In this document: piece by piece, positions 24,883-34,177 of the stretch
Numbering within the stretch: position 1 is the stretch's first letter
Layout: each line of letters opens with the position of its first letter
Assembly: GCF_003097515.1 (NCBI RefSeq)
Contig: NZ_CP029188.1
Span: 5,872,531-5,936,530 of the forward strand
Reading direction: 5' to 3'
Length of the DNA stretch: 64,000 nt
Source: Streptomyces tirandamycinicus
Lineage (GTDB): Bacteria > Actinomycetota > Actinomycetes > Streptomycetales > Streptomycetaceae
Notes under the pieces: model-generated
Seen by the model: only the letters and a program-made list of their open reading frames with translations
Told to the model about the DNA's origin: nothing
Databases searched by the model: none
Made by a program: the position numbers and the translations under genes

Positions 24883-25883
24883 GAGGGACCTCCCGTCCGC
24901 GGGACCACCGGAGCGGCGACCAGATTCTGGATGTAGCTGTCGAACCAGCGCCCGTTGCCGAGGGTGTTGGCGAAGACGCGCACATACGGAGCCAGCAGCC
25001 GCACGCTGCGGTCGAGGGCGGCCTGGTTGCGTTCGAGCATGTCGACGACCTGGTTCAGGCCCTTCAGCGCGGGCCCGATCTCCTTGCTGTTGTCCTTCAC
25101 CAGGCCCGACAGCTGGACCCCGAGCGAGGCGGAGCTCTTGAGGAGGGCGTGGATCGCCGCCCGCCGCCGCGAGATCTCCTGGAACAGCGCGTCGCCGTCC
25201 TTGACCAGGAGGGAGAACTCCCGGGAGCGCTCGGCGAGCACCGCGCTGACCCCGTCGGCGTGGTCGAGGAGTTCGCGCAGCGCCTGGTCGCGGGAGGCGA
25301 CCGTACGGGAGATGCGCGACAGGCCCCTGACCGACTCCCGCACCTCGGCCGGGGAGTCCTCGAAGGTAGTGGAGATCGTGTCCAGGGCCGTGGCCAGCCG
25401 CTCGGTGTCGATCTGCTCCGTCGTGGTGGTGAGGTCGCTGAACGCCGTCACGACGTCGTACGCGGGCGTGGTGCGGTTCAGCGGGATCTCGCTGCCCGGC
25501 CTCAACTGCCCCGGCCCCTTCGGCTCCAGGGCGAGGTACTTGGCGCCCAGGATCGTCTTGACGCGGATGGCGGCACCGGTGCGGGTGCCGAAAGCCGGCT
25601 CCCCCTTGACCCGGAAGACCACCTTGACGTGGTCCCCGTCCAGGTCCACCTCGTCGACCTTGCCGACCTTCACCCCGGCGACCCGCACCTCGTCGCCCGG
25701 CTTCAGCCCGCCCGCCTCGGAGAACGCGGCGCTGTAGGTCTCGCCGTCGCCGATCAGCGGAAGGTCGTCGGCGTTGAACGCGGCGACGGCCAGCAGCGCG
25801 AGCACGGTGAGGCCGACCGCGCCGATGGTCACGGGGTTGCGCTCCCGGAACGGGATCATGCGGGCCCTCTGACGCCCCTTCAT
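24879..25883 (-). CDS. MCE-family protein, MceC position
   Basis: 334 residues from ATG 25883 (ATGA overlap with mceB). A membrane helix (NPVTIGAVGLTVLALLAVAAFN) precedes the MCE domain (about 38-120: GGLKPGDEVRVAGVKVGKVDEV, TILGAKYLALEPKGPG) and a helical domain rich in heptads. The C-terminus ends shortly after NLVAAPVVPR. It is one of six MCE subunits of a hexameric lipid-transfer tunnel. Confidence 0.9.
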   Translation of the reverse strand: MKGRQRARMIPFRERNPVTIGAVGLTVLALLAVAAFNADDLPLIGDGETYSAAFSEAGGLKPGDEVRVAGVKVGKVDEVDLDGDHVKVVFRVKGEPAFGTRTGAAIRVKTILGAKYLALEPKGPGQLRPGSEIPLNRTTPAYDVVTAFSDLTTTTEQIDTERLATALDTISTTFEDSPAEVRESVRGLSRISRTVASRDQALRELLDHADGVSAVLAERSREFSLLVKDGDALFQEISRRRAAIHALLKSSASLGVQLSGLVKDNSKEIGPALKGLNQVVDMLERNQAALDRSVRLLAPYVRVFANTLGNGRWFDSYIQNLVAAPVVPRTGGPS

Positions 25884-26923
25884 GCGCACCTCGCCCGGGC
25901 GACGTGCAGTTCGGGGGTGATGACCTCACCGGTCCCCGGGAGGACCACCCGTCCGTCGAAGTCGCAGAGGTAGAAGTTGAACCAGGAGCCGTACGAGGCG
26001 GTCCTGGTCAGCTTGTCGAGCTTGTTCGGCAGCCGCTTCAGCACGCCCTCCACGGTCTTCTCGTTGTCGTTCAGCGTCCCGGTCAGATCCCGCAGCTCCG
26101 CGATGTCGTCGCGCAGCGGCGGGCGGGCGTCCTCCAGCAGGCCGGAGGTGGCCTCCGCGAGGCTGTTGATGTTCGCCAGCGACTCGCCGATCGGCTTCCG
26201 GTCGGCGGAGAGACCGGAGACCACCCGCTGGAGCTGCTTGATCAGCGCGGAGAAGCGCGCGCCGCGCTTGTCCAGGGTCGCCAGCACGGTGTTGAGGTTG
26301 TCGATCACCGAGCCGATCAGCTCGTCGCGGTCGGCGAGGGTGGTGGTGAGCGAGGCGGTGTGCGCGAGCAGGCTGTTCACCGTGCCGCCCTCCCCCTGCA
26401 GCGTCCTCACGATCTGGGTGGCGAGCTGGTTGACGTCCTTGGGGCTGAGCGCCGCGAACAGCGGCTTGAACCCGCCCAGCAGGGCGTTCAGATCGAGCGC
26501 GGGCTGGGTGCGCGACAGCGGGATCCGGCTCCCGGGCGGCAGTGCCGAGCCGTCGCCGGGGCCCTCGGTCAGCGCGACGTACCGCGAGCCGACCAGGTTG
26601 CGGTAGCGGATGACCGCGCCGGTGCCGGTGTGCAGCGGGCGGTTCTCGGTCACGGTGAACGTGACCTCCGCCAGCGTCCGGTCCTTGATGCCGATCTCCC
26701 GCACCTCGCCGACCCGCACACCGGCGACACGGATGTCGTCGCCCTCCTCCAGGCCGGTGACATCGCTGAACACCGCGCGGTAGGTGTGCTCGGGGGTGAA
26801 GGAGACGGTGGCGATGGTGGCGGCGAGCAGTGCCGTGGCGAGCACGGTCACCACCGCGAACAGACCGAACTTGATCAGCGGCGACGCGGTCTGGCCGGCC
26901 CGCCGCAGGGACGCGGACCTCAT
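25880..26923 (-). CDS. MCE-family protein, MceB position
   Basis: 347 residues from ATG 26923 (ATGA overlap with mceA). N-terminal membrane helix (LIKFGLFAVVTVLATALLAATIA), MCE domain (about 45-125: GLEEGDDIRVAGVRVGEVREI, RNLVGSRYVALTEGPGDG), then a helical tail ending YLCDFDGRVVLPGTGEVITP. The last cysteine-containing segment is typical of this position in actinobacterial mce operons. Confidence 0.9.
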   Translation of the reverse strand: MRSASLRRAGQTASPLIKFGLFAVVTVLATALLAATIATVSFTPEHTYRAVFSDVTGLEEGDDIRVAGVRVGEVREIGIKDRTLAEVTFTVTENRPLHTGTGAVIRYRNLVGSRYVALTEGPGDGSALPPGSRIPLSRTQPALDLNALLGGFKPLFAALSPKDVNQLATQIVRTLQGEGGTVNSLLAHTASLTTTLADRDELIGSVIDNLNTVLATLDKRGARFSALIKQLQRVVSGLSADRKPIGESLANINSLAEATSGLLEDARPPLRDDIAELRDLTGTLNDNEKTVEGVLKRLPNKLDKLTRTASYGSWFNFYLCDFDGRVVLPGTGEVITPELHVARARCA

Positions 26924-28158
26924 GCGACGCTCACCGCCGTCCCCCGGGCCATCGGGCCGAACAGCAGCGTGGCCACCGCGGGCACCTCGTCCGCGGGCAC
27001 GCCCAGGACCGGGGCCACGAGCGATCCGACGGCCCGCTGCTCGGCCCGCGTCGCGGACACCGGCCGTCCCGTCGCGGCCCCCGGCGCGACCCGGGTGGTG
27101 CCGTCGTCCAGCTTCACGTCCGGTGCCGGGACCCGCGGCCGGGGCATGCCGTGGCAGTCGGGACCCGAGCGCTCCCCCCAGCGGGGCTCCTCCCCGGGGC
27201 GGTACCCGGGCCGCGGATGGACGAACTCGAGGGTGATACGCATCTTTCCGCCTCTGAAGGTCTGTGCCGACGCGGCCTCCTGCCGGACGAGACCGTCCAG
27301 CAGGCAGGGGTACTCGGGCGAGTAGCGGGCGAACAGCGCCAGCGTGGGCCGCGAGACCCGGCCCAGGGTGATCAGCCGCTCGCCGTTGTCGCCCAGGAAG
27401 GCGTCCGCGGTGTTCGCGGCACCGGCGGTGGAGGTGAACAGGGCGGCCAGCTGCTCCCGCTTCTCCACCACGGTGCGGCTGGTGGTGAGGGTGTTGCGCA
27501 GAATCCGCATCAGGTCCGGCGCGGCGTCCCCGTACACCTCGGCCACGTCCGCGAACCGTGAGATGTCCTCCTGCAGCGACGGCATATGGGGGTTGAGCCG
27601 GCGCAGATAGTCCTCCACCCGGGCCAGGTTGGCGCCGATCCGGTCGCCCCGGCCCTCCAGCGCGGTGGAGAACGCGGTGAGCGTGGCGTTGAGTTCGGCG
27701 GGGCGGACCGTGCGCAGCAGCGGCAGCAGATCGTTCATCAGCTGCTGCACCTCGATGCCGACGGCGGTGCGGTCCTGGGTGATGACGTCCCCGGCGCGGA
27801 TCGCCCGTGCCGGGGTGCCGTCGGGGGCGACCAGGTCGACGTACTTCTCCCCGAACAGGGTCTTGGGCAGCAGCCGGGCCCGGACGTCGGACGGGATCCG
27901 CGACACGTGCTCCGGGTCGAGGGCGAGGTCCAGCGTCGCCTTCTCCCCGTCGGCCCGCACCCCGCGGACCTCGCCGACCAGCAGCCCACGCAGTTTGACG
28001 TCGGCCTGGGGATCCAGCTGGTTGCCGAGGGTGCCGGTCTCCAGCGTGACCCGGACGACGGGGGTGAACGCCTTGCGGTAGACGGCCACGGACAGCGACA
28101 GCAGCAGCCCCAGCACCGCGATGAAGACGATTCCGTTGATCCGCAGTCGGACGGACAT
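26920..28158 (-). CDS. MCE-family protein, MceA position
   Basis: 412 residues from ATG 28158; GTG 28164, which overlaps the yrbEB stop, is an alternative. An N-terminal helix (INGIVFIAVLGLLLSLSVAVY) leads to the MCE domain (about 38-118: LDPQADVKLRGLLVGEVRGV, LPKTLFGEKYVDLVAP). The helical domain is followed by a Mce4_CUP1-like part with Cys (YPCLLDGLVRQ) and a Pro-rich tail. First of the six MCE subunits. Confidence 0.9.
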   Translation of the reverse strand: MSVRLRINGIVFIAVLGLLLSLSVAVYRKAFTPVVRVTLETGTLGNQLDPQADVKLRGLLVGEVRGVRADGEKATLDLALDPEHVSRIPSDVRARLLPKTLFGEKYVDLVAPDGTPARAIRAGDVITQDRTAVGIEVQQLMNDLLPLLRTVRPAELNATLTAFSTALEGRGDRIGANLARVEDYLRRLNPHMPSLQEDISRFADVAEVYGDAAPDLMRILRNTLTTSRTVVEKREQLAALFTSTAGAANTADAFLGDNGERLITLGRVSRPTLALFARYSPEYPCLLDGLVRQEAASAQTFRGGKMRITLEFVHPRPGYRPGEEPRWGERSGPDCHGMPRPRVPAPDVKLDDGTTRVAPGAATGRPVSATRAEQRAVGSLVAPVLGVPADEVPAVATLLFGPMARGTAVSVA

Positions 28159-28163
28159 CGGCA

Positions 28164-28991
28164 CTACCCCGCAATCCGTACGGTCGTGCTGGCTCCCCAG
28201 ATCGCCAGGCTGAGGAAGAAGTCCAGGATGTTGATGGCGACGATGGAGGTGCGCACCGCACGGCCGACCGCGACGCCGACACCGGCCGGTCCGCCGCCGG
28301 CGTAGTAGCCGTAGTAGCAGTGCACCAGGATGATCACGACGGCGAAGACGATCACCTTGCCGAACGACCAGAGCACGTCGACGGGCGGCAGGTACTGCTG
28401 GAAGTAGTGGTCGTAGGTGCCGGCCGACTGGCCGTAGTAGCCCGTCGTGATCGTCCGGGCGGCGAAGTAGGAGGACAGCAGCCCGACGACGTACAGCGGG
28501 ATGACGGCGACGAACCCCGCGATCATCCGGGTCGTCACCAGGAACGGCAGCGACGGGACGCCCATCACCTCCAGGGCGTCGGTCTCCTCGCTGATCCGCA
28601 TCGCGCCGAGCTGGGCGGTGAACCCGGCGCCGACGGTCGCCGACAGCGCCAGCCCCGCCACCAGCGGGGCGATCTCCCGGGTGTTGAAGTACGCGGACAG
28701 GAAGGCGACGAAGTTGGAGGTGCCGAGCTGGTTGAGCGCCGCGTACCCCTGGAGCCCCACCTCGGTGCCGGTGAAGAAGGACAGGAACGCGATCACGCCC
28801 ACGGTCCCGCCGACGACGGCGAGAGCGCCGCGGCCGAAGCTGACCTCGGCCAGCAGCCGCAGCACCTCCTTCTTGTAGCGGCGCAGGGTGCGTCCGGTCC
28901 AGGCCAGTGAGCGCCCGTAGAAGACCAGCTGGGCGCCCAGCTCCTCCAGGGAGCGCAGCGGGCGCCCCACGAGACGGTCGATCAGCGCCAC
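28164..28991 (-). CDS. YrbE/MlaE-type permease, B subunit
   Basis: 275 residues from GTG 28991, two bases after the stop of the A subunit. At least five hydrophobic segments are visible, with the MlaE-family stretch ISEETDALEVMGVPSLPFLV and FTAQLGAMR that contacts the ATPase. With the A subunit it forms the membrane part of the MCE ABC importer. Confidence 0.93.
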   Translation of the reverse strand: MALIDRLVGRPLRSLEELGAQLVFYGRSLAWTGRTLRRYKKEVLRLLAEVSFGRGALAVVGGTVGVIAFLSFFTGTEVGLQGYAALNQLGTSNFVAFLSAYFNTREIAPLVAGLALSATVGAGFTAQLGAMRISEETDALEVMGVPSLPFLVTTRMIAGFVAVIPLYVVGLLSSYFAARTITTGYYGQSAGTYDHYFQQYLPPVDVLWSFGKVIVFAVVIILVHCYYGYYAGGGPAGVGVAVGRAVRTSIVAINILDFFLSLAIWGASTTVRIAG

Positions 28992-28993
28992 GG

Positions 28994-29764
28994 TCAGCCC
29001 TTCTGCGGAACGACTTGGAAGTACACGGCGGTCATCACGAAGTTCGTGACGAACAGCAACATGAAGGTGATGACCACCGACTGGTTCACCGCGTCGCCCA
29101 CGCCCTTCGGGCCGCCCTTGGCCGTCAGCCCCTTGTACGAGGCGACGATCGCCGCGATCGCCCCGAAGACCAGCGCCTTCAGTTCGGCCGCCCAGAGGTC
29201 GGACAGCTGGGCGAGGGTGGTGAAGGAGGCCAGGTAGGCGCCGGGAGTGCCGTTCTGCAGGACGACGTTGAAGAAGTAGCCGCCCGCGACCCCGACCACC
29301 GACACCAGGCCGTTGAGCAGCACCGCGACCACCATCGACGCCAGCACCCGGGGGACGACCAGGCGGTGGATCGGGTCGATGCCCAGCACCTGCATCGCGT
29401 CGATCTCCTCGCGGATCTTGCGGGCGCCCAGGTCCGCGCAGATCGCCGTGCCGCCTGCTCCCGCGATCAGCAGGGCCGTCACGATCGGCGACGCCTCCCG
29501 AAGGACGGCGAGCACCGAGGCCGCGCCCGAGAAGGACTGGGCGCCGAGCTGCCGGGTCAGGCTGCCGATCTGCAGCGCGATGACCGCGCCGAACGGGATC
29601 GAGACCAGCGCCGTCGGCAGGATCGTCACACTGGCGATGAACCAGGCCTGCTGGATGAACTCCCGCAGTTGGAAGGGCCGGCGGGGCAGCGTCCGCAGGA
29701 CGTCCAGGGCCATCGCGAACAGGCTGCCGGAGTGCCGCAGCGCCCCGGTGGGGGAGAGGCTCAT
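28994..29764 (-). CDS. YrbE/MlaE-type permease, A subunit
   Basis: 256 residues starting at ATG 29764 within the ATPase stop (ATGA). Multi-pass protein with the conserved REEIDAMQVLGIDPIHRLVVPR coupling region (about 137-158) and the IAGAGGTAICADLGARK loop before it. The family partners an MlaF/Mkl-type ATPase to drive lipid movement. Confidence 0.93.
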   Translation of the reverse strand: MSLSPTGALRHSGSLFAMALDVLRTLPRRPFQLREFIQQAWFIASVTILPTALVSIPFGAVIALQIGSLTRQLGAQSFSGAASVLAVLREASPIVTALLIAGAGGTAICADLGARKIREEIDAMQVLGIDPIHRLVVPRVLASMVVAVLLNGLVSVVGVAGGYFFNVVLQNGTPGAYLASFTTLAQLSDLWAAELKALVFGAIAAIVASYKGLTAKGGPKGVGDAVNQSVVITFMLLFVTNFVMTAVYFQVVPQKG

Positions 29765-30705
29765 GTTCCCGCCACCTCCTTGCGGCCGTGCAGCTCCGCC
29801 TCACGCCGGGCGATGGCCTCCCAGCGGGGCGGGCGGGTGATGCCGGGGCTCGGCAGCAGCCGCGGGGTCATCGCGCCGCCACCGTCGTCGGCCGACCCGC
29901 CCCGGTCCAGCTGTGCGAGCTCCAGCTCGACCTGGGCGGCGTCCTTCTCCTCCGCCATGCCGATCGGACCCTGCATCCGGCCGTGGAGGAACTGCCGCAC
30001 GACGGGCTCGTCGCTGGTCAGCAGTCGCTCGCGGGGCCCGAACATCACCAGCTCCCGGCGGAAGAGGAGCCCGATGTTGTCCGGGACCTGACGGGCGGAG
30101 GCGATGTCGTGGGTGACGATGAGGAAGGTGGCGTCGATCTGCGCGTTGAGGTCGACGATCAGCTGGTTGAGATAGGCCACCCGCACCGGGTCGAGTCCCG
30201 AGTCCGGCTCGTCGAACAGGATGATCTCCGGGTCGAGCACCAGGGCGCGCGCCAGCCCGGCCCGCTTGCGCATCCCGCCCGAGATCTCGCCGGGCAGCTT
30301 CTCCTCGGCGCCGATCAGGCCGACCATGTCCATCTTCTCGAGGACGATCCGCCGGATCTCCGTCTCGGACTTGCGGGTGTGCTCGCGCAGCGGGAAGGCG
30401 ATGTTGTCGTACAGGTTCATCGACCCGAACAGCGCGCCGTCCTGGAAGAGGACGCCGAACAGCTTCCGCACCTCGTACAGGTCGTGCTCGCGCAGCCGGG
30501 TGATGTCCCGGTCCGCGATCCGCACCGACCCGCGGTCGGGCTTGAGCAGCCCGACGAGCGTCTTGAGGAACACGGACTTGCCGGTGCCCGAGGGGCCGAG
30601 CATGACCGAGATCTCCCCGGCGGGCAGCGTCAGCGACACGTCCTGCCAGATGACCTGGTGGCCGAAGGACTTGGTCAGCCCCTCCACACAGATCTCGACA
30701 CCCAT
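29761..30705 (-). CDS. MCE ABC importer ATPase (Mkl/MlaF-like)
   Basis: 314 residues from ATG 30705, with GAAGG upstream; GTG 30714 is too close to that site. Walker A is MLGPSGTGKSVFLKT (about 36-50), the Q loop is FGVLFQDGALF, the signature is PGEISGGMRKRAGLARAL (about 139-156) and Walker B is PEIILFDEPDSGLDP, with a switch His in LIVTHDI. The C-terminal 60 residues exceed the MlaF core, as in mycobacterial Mkl. It energises import of the MCE substrate; by analogy with Streptomyces and mycobacterial systems the substrate may be a sterol or other lipid, not shown here. Confidence 0.92.
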   Translation of the reverse strand: MGVEICVEGLTKSFGHQVIWQDVSLTLPAGEISVMLGPSGTGKSVFLKTLVGLLKPDRGSVRIADRDITRLREHDLYEVRKLFGVLFQDGALFGSMNLYDNIAFPLREHTRKSETEIRRIVLEKMDMVGLIGAEEKLPGEISGGMRKRAGLARALVLDPEIILFDEPDSGLDPVRVAYLNQLIVDLNAQIDATFLIVTHDIASARQVPDNIGLLFRRELVMFGPRERLLTSDEPVVRQFLHGRMQGPIGMAEEKDAAQVELELAQLDRGGSADDGGGAMTPRLLPSPGITRPPRWEAIARREAELHGRKEVAGT

Positions 30706-31235
30706 CCGGTACACCCTTCAGCCGTTGAGCAGCTCCGACATCTGCTCTACGGGGAGGGACGGGGCGTCCGTCGCACGAGGACCGAGATTTTTTACGCGGG
30801 TGAGACGGGGCGTTCACACGGGTGTGCCGGGGGCGACGGCGCCGGCGGGGGGAGGCGGTCCGGCGGGGGCAGACCGAAGGGCGGGGGAAGGCGGGCCGCC
30901 CCCGTTTCCCATGGGTACGGAGGCGTCCGTACGCGCCCTTCCCGGTCGGCGGCCCGTTCGCCCGGTCGCCCGGGGCGGCCCGTCCACCGGTCCGGCTCCC
31001 GCGGGATCGCGGTGGGCGCATGCGCGCGGGGCGGAAGCCGCCCGGGATGCCGCGCCGCGCCGAGACACCGGAGGATGCGGGGCCGCCGGCGGTCGTGGCG
31101 GGGCCGCGCGGGGCGCGTCCGGGGTTCCGCCGCTGCCGTCGGCGGTCGCGCCGGGCCGGGCCGGTCCGGCGGGGCGCGATGCGCGGGCCGGGCGTGGGCG
31201 CGGTCGTGTTCGGTGGAGCAGCGGTCCGACGGTCG
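30706..31235. other. Gap between the mce operon and the sigma factor gene
   Basis: Only the part nearest the mce operon looks regulatory: on the minus strand GCGTAAAAAATCTCGG (about 30785-30800) is the single AT-rich run and may hold the operon promoter about 90 bp before the ATPase start. The remainder (30830-31235) is GC-rich with Pro/Arg/Gly translations and no supported gene. Confidence 0.4.
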
Positions 31236-32450
31236 TCAGGGTGCAGGGATGTCGCCCGGGATCGACCGGGTGGGTGCGGGCGGCGGCCCCGCGGGCGGGG
31301 GGCTGGGCAGGGCCGGTTCCGCCGGAGCGGCGGGCGCGGTCGCGGTCGGCCGGGGCAGGCCGGGCGTCCCCTCGGCGGCGCCGCCCGGACCCCCCGGCAG
31401 GTCCGGCGGCCGCGGCACCCCGGAGGCCTCCGGCAGCCGTGGCGCGCCGGATGCGTCGGGCAGCTCCGGCAGCTCCGGTATCCCGGGCGTCACGGGTATC
31501 CCGGGCACCTCCGGGACGGAGGGCACCGCGGGCGCGGGCACCGCGGGCACCGCCACCGGCGGGAGCGAGGAAAGCGCCGGCCCACCCGGCAACAGCGGTA
31601 CGGGCAGGCCGTCGCCCGGTGCTCCCGGTACGCCGGGTGGAGCGGGCAGCGGGCCCGTCGGGACGCTCTGCCCCGCGCCGCCCCGCTCCTCGCCGCCCCG
31701 CCCGGCGCCGTCGCCCGCGGTCCGGACATCGGCGGTCTCGGACGTGCTGGGGGACGGCCCCGGCCCGTCGCCCTCCTGGGCGTACGGGACGACGAAACCG
31801 GCGGCCGCGAGTGTCGCCGCGGTCGACGCGGCGACCACCAGATGAGCGTTGCCTCCCGTCCGGGGCCTGCGCCCCAGCAGCCAAAGGACCACCCCCAGCG
31901 TGCCCGCGAGCGACGCCCGAAGCGTCCGGCGGGCCCGGGCCAGCAGCGACTCAACCGTCCGGTAGCTCAGCCCCATCTCCCGGGCGACCTCACCGACGTC
32001 GAGGTCCTCGGACTTCAGCCGCAGTGCCTCCGCCTGCCGGGCGGGCAGCTCACCGCTGCGCACGGCCAGCCACTTCGCCTCGGCCCGGTCGCACACCACC
32101 TCGTCGACGGGCGCGGGCCGCGGCGCCACCAGCAGCGGGCTGCTGCGTACCTCCGCCTCCCGGTTGACCTGCCGGTACCGGTCGACGCACAGCCGCATCG
32201 TCACCGTCGTCAGCCACGCGCCCAGCCGGTCGTCGTCGAGATGCGGGTTCTCGGCCGCCCGCAGCATCGCCTCGTGCACGGCGTCCTCGGCGTCCTCCTG
32301 GCTCATCGACCGCCGACGGGCCACCTTGAGCAGGTCCTCGCGATGGCTCCAGGCGCGCTGCCAGCGTTCCTGCGACGCCCCCTCCCGGGGCCCGCCGCGG
32401 GCCGCCCGCTCCTCCGCGCCCGAATGCGCAGTCTGAGTGTCCGTCGCCAT
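31236..32450 (-). CDS. ECF-type sigma factor with C-terminal membrane helix and proline-rich tail
   Basis: 404 residues. Sigma-70 region 2 spans about 28-100 (MSQEDAEDAVHEAMLRAAE, GAWLTTVTMRLCVDRYRQ) and region 4 about 135-185 (LPARQAEALRLKSEDLDVGE, MGLSYRTVESLLARARRTLR). A membrane helix follows near 205-225 (LVVAASTAATLAAAGFVV), then about 170 residues of Pro/Gly repeats (VPAVPAPAVPSVPEVPGIP style) that would lie outside the cell. No separate anti-sigma gene is next to it; the tail may take over sensing or membrane retention. ATG 32450 is 55 bp after the lytic transglycosylase stop on the same strand. Confidence 0.82.
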   Translation of the reverse strand: MATDTQTAHSGAEERAARGGPREGASQERWQRAWSHREDLLKVARRRSMSQEDAEDAVHEAMLRAAENPHLDDDRLGAWLTTVTMRLCVDRYRQVNREAEVRSSPLLVAPRPAPVDEVVCDRAEAKWLAVRSGELPARQAEALRLKSEDLDVGEVAREMGLSYRTVESLLARARRTLRASLAGTLGVVLWLLGRRPRTGGNAHLVVAASTAATLAAAGFVVPYAQEGDGPGPSPSTSETADVRTAGDGAGRGGEERGGAGQSVPTGPLPAPPGVPGAPGDGLPVPLLPGGPALSSLPPVAVPAVPAPAVPSVPEVPGIPVTPGIPELPELPDASGAPRLPEASGVPRPPDLPGGPGGAAEGTPGLPRPTATAPAAPAEPALPSPPPAGPPPAPTRSIPGDIPAP

Positions 32451-32505
32451 GAGGGCCCCTTCGCGCTCACCCCGCCGGTCCCGTCCTGCCCGGCGGGGGG
32501 CGACA

Positions 32506-33621
32506 TTACCGCCGGGTATCCGGGGTTGTGGAGGGGGTGGCGCGCATCGAGTCCTTACCGTTGCCGACCAGCGGCTCCGTGCCGGAGGGTACGCCGCCGC
32601 CGGGCAGCGGGGCCCGGGGCGTGGGGACGGCCGGCACGGGCGCGACGGGCAGCACGGGGCGGCCCGGGCCCTCGGTGCCCTGCTCCGTGGGCCGGGGCGC
32701 GGGCGACGCGGAGGACCCCGGCGGCCGTGTGCCGTCCGCGCCGCCGGTCCCCCTCGGTCGGGTGGAGGCGTCCGGTCCGGGCGGGGCGGGCCGGGCCGTG
32801 CGGGAGGGCGCCGGTGTGGCACGGGGCGCGGCGGTTCCGGCGCCACCCGCGTCCGGCACCACCAGGTGCCCCTGGAGGAAGTAGTTGAACCACGCCAGGA
32901 CCGTACGCAGATAGGCCGTCGAGCGGTTGTACCCGAGGATCGCGCGGTCCAGGTCGGCCGGCTCCGAGAGGTCCCGGCCGCCCGCGCACAGATAGCGGCC
33001 CGCGGAGAGTGCCGCGTCGTGGATGTTCGACGGGTCGGCCCGGCCGTCGCCGTTGCCGTCGGCACCCCAGACCGCCCAGGTCGACGGGATGAACTGCATC
33101 GGCCCGACCGCACGGTCGTACACCGTGTCCCCGTCGTACGCCCCGCCGTCCGTGTCCGTGATCCGCGCGAAGCCGTTGCCGTCCAGCCGGGGCCCGAGGA
33201 TCGGCGTGACGGTCGTCCCGTCCGGCCCCACCCGCCCGCCGTGCGCCTGCCCGGACTCCACCTGCCCGATCGCGGCGAGCAACTGCCAGCGCAGCCCGCA
33301 TCCGGGGGCGCTGCGCGCCAGTTCCGACTCGGCCCGCCGGTAGGCGGCGAAGACGCCGGCCGGGAGCGCGCCGCCGCCCGCCACCGGGCTCCCTTCGCCC
33401 GCATCCCCGCCGGCCGGGCCTCCGGCTCCCCGCGCGCGGAGCGGGGGCAACTCGGTGCGGTACGCGGAGTCGCCCGAGACACTCGGCCCGGGTGTCCCGC
33501 CTTCCCCGACGGGTGCGGGCGCGGAGGCCAGGGCCCCCTGCGCCTGTGACGCGGTCAGCACCGCCATCGCCGCCGCGGCGACCGCCGCACCCCGTACCGC
33601 TCTGCGTCCGTGACCCGTCAT
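32506..33621 (-). CDS. Secreted lytic transglycosylase (MltB-like) with Pro-rich tail
   Basis: 371 residues from ATG 33621, preceded by GAGGGGTGGG. A signal peptide (AAVAAAAMAVLTASQAQGA, 12-30) is followed by a soluble-lytic-transglycosylase domain: LLAAIGQVESGQAHGG with the catalytic Glu at 122, AVGPMQFIPSTWAVWG and GDGRADPSNIHDAALSAGRYLC, the last matching MltB-type enzymes. After about residue 245 there is a Pro/Ala/Thr-rich tail with no domain. It cleaves peptidoglycan glycan strands. Together with the downstream sigma factor it may form a cell-wall response unit. Confidence 0.88.
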   Translation of the reverse strand: MTGHGRRAVRGAAVAAAAMAVLTASQAQGALASAPAPVGEGGTPGPSVSGDSAYRTELPPLRARGAGGPAGGDAGEGSPVAGGGALPAGVFAAYRRAESELARSAPGCGLRWQLLAAIGQVESGQAHGGRVGPDGTTVTPILGPRLDGNGFARITDTDGGAYDGDTVYDRAVGPMQFIPSTWAVWGADGNGDGRADPSNIHDAALSAGRYLCAGGRDLSEPADLDRAILGYNRSTAYLRTVLAWFNYFLQGHLVVPDAGGAGTAAPRATPAPSRTARPAPPGPDASTRPRGTGGADGTRPPGSSASPAPRPTEQGTEGPGRPVLPVAPVPAVPTPRAPLPGGGVPSGTEPLVGNGKDSMRATPSTTPDTRR

Positions 33622-33781
33622 GCCGGCCCACCCCTCCCTCGTCCTGCCGCCCGCCACCCCGGGGCGTGCGGCTTCCTCCATCCGGCTCTACGCGGGAGGC
33701 GGGCCGTTCCGTCGCACGCGGTCGCCGGATTCTCCGGCACCGCCCGGCGGGCGCCCGTACGGGCGGGCTTAACGTGGGGTC

Positions 33782-34177
33782 ATGCGATTGCGAGTGGAGT
33801 TCACGACAGAGCCCTTCGACCTCGACGAGGCCCCGGCCCACGCGCTGGTCGCCCGTGAGGTCATCCAGGCCGCCGACCTGGACGCCGTGGACGTCGGCCC
33901 CTTCGGCAACACCGCCGAGGGCGGGGCGGACGCCGTGCTCACCGCGGTCGACTCGCTGCTGCGCCGGGCCCTCGGCGCGGGCGCCACCCGGGTGTCGCTG
34001 CAGGTCAACGTGATCGGGGAGGACGGCACCGCGACGGCCGTCCACGACGGAGCCGTGGGCGGCCGTCGCGAGGCCGTGGACGACGGAGCCGTGGAAAGCG
34101 CGAACGCGCATGCGCACGCGAGCGAGGACGCGGACGCGGATGCGGATGCTAACGAGAACGCGGAGGGGGAGCGGTGA
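33782..34177 (+). CDS. MTH1187/YkoF-like (DUF77) small protein with Asp/Ala tail
   Basis: 131 residues. VDVGPFGNTAEGGADAVL and a C-terminal strand TRVSLQVNVIG recall the ferredoxin-like MTH1187/thiamine-binding family, where a T-x-x-EG motif lies in the ligand site. After about residue 85 the sequence becomes a repeat tail (DGAVGGRREAVDDGAVE, then ANAHAHASEDADADADANEN). The stop overlaps the GTG of the HTH gene, so both are translated together. Function is unproven; binding of a small ligand that informs the HTH partner is a hypothesis. Confidence 0.55.
   Translation: MRLRVEFTTEPFDLDEAPAHALVAREVIQAADLDAVDVGPFGNTAEGGADAVLTAVDSLLRRALGAGATRVSLQVNVIGEDGTATAVHDGAVGGRREAVDDGAVESANAHAHASEDADADADANENAEGER

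Noticed and set aside
31000..31235. Small gene between the mce ATPase and the sigma factor
   Set aside because: All frames give Pro/Arg/Gly runs, and no start with a ribosome site leads to a plausible protein.
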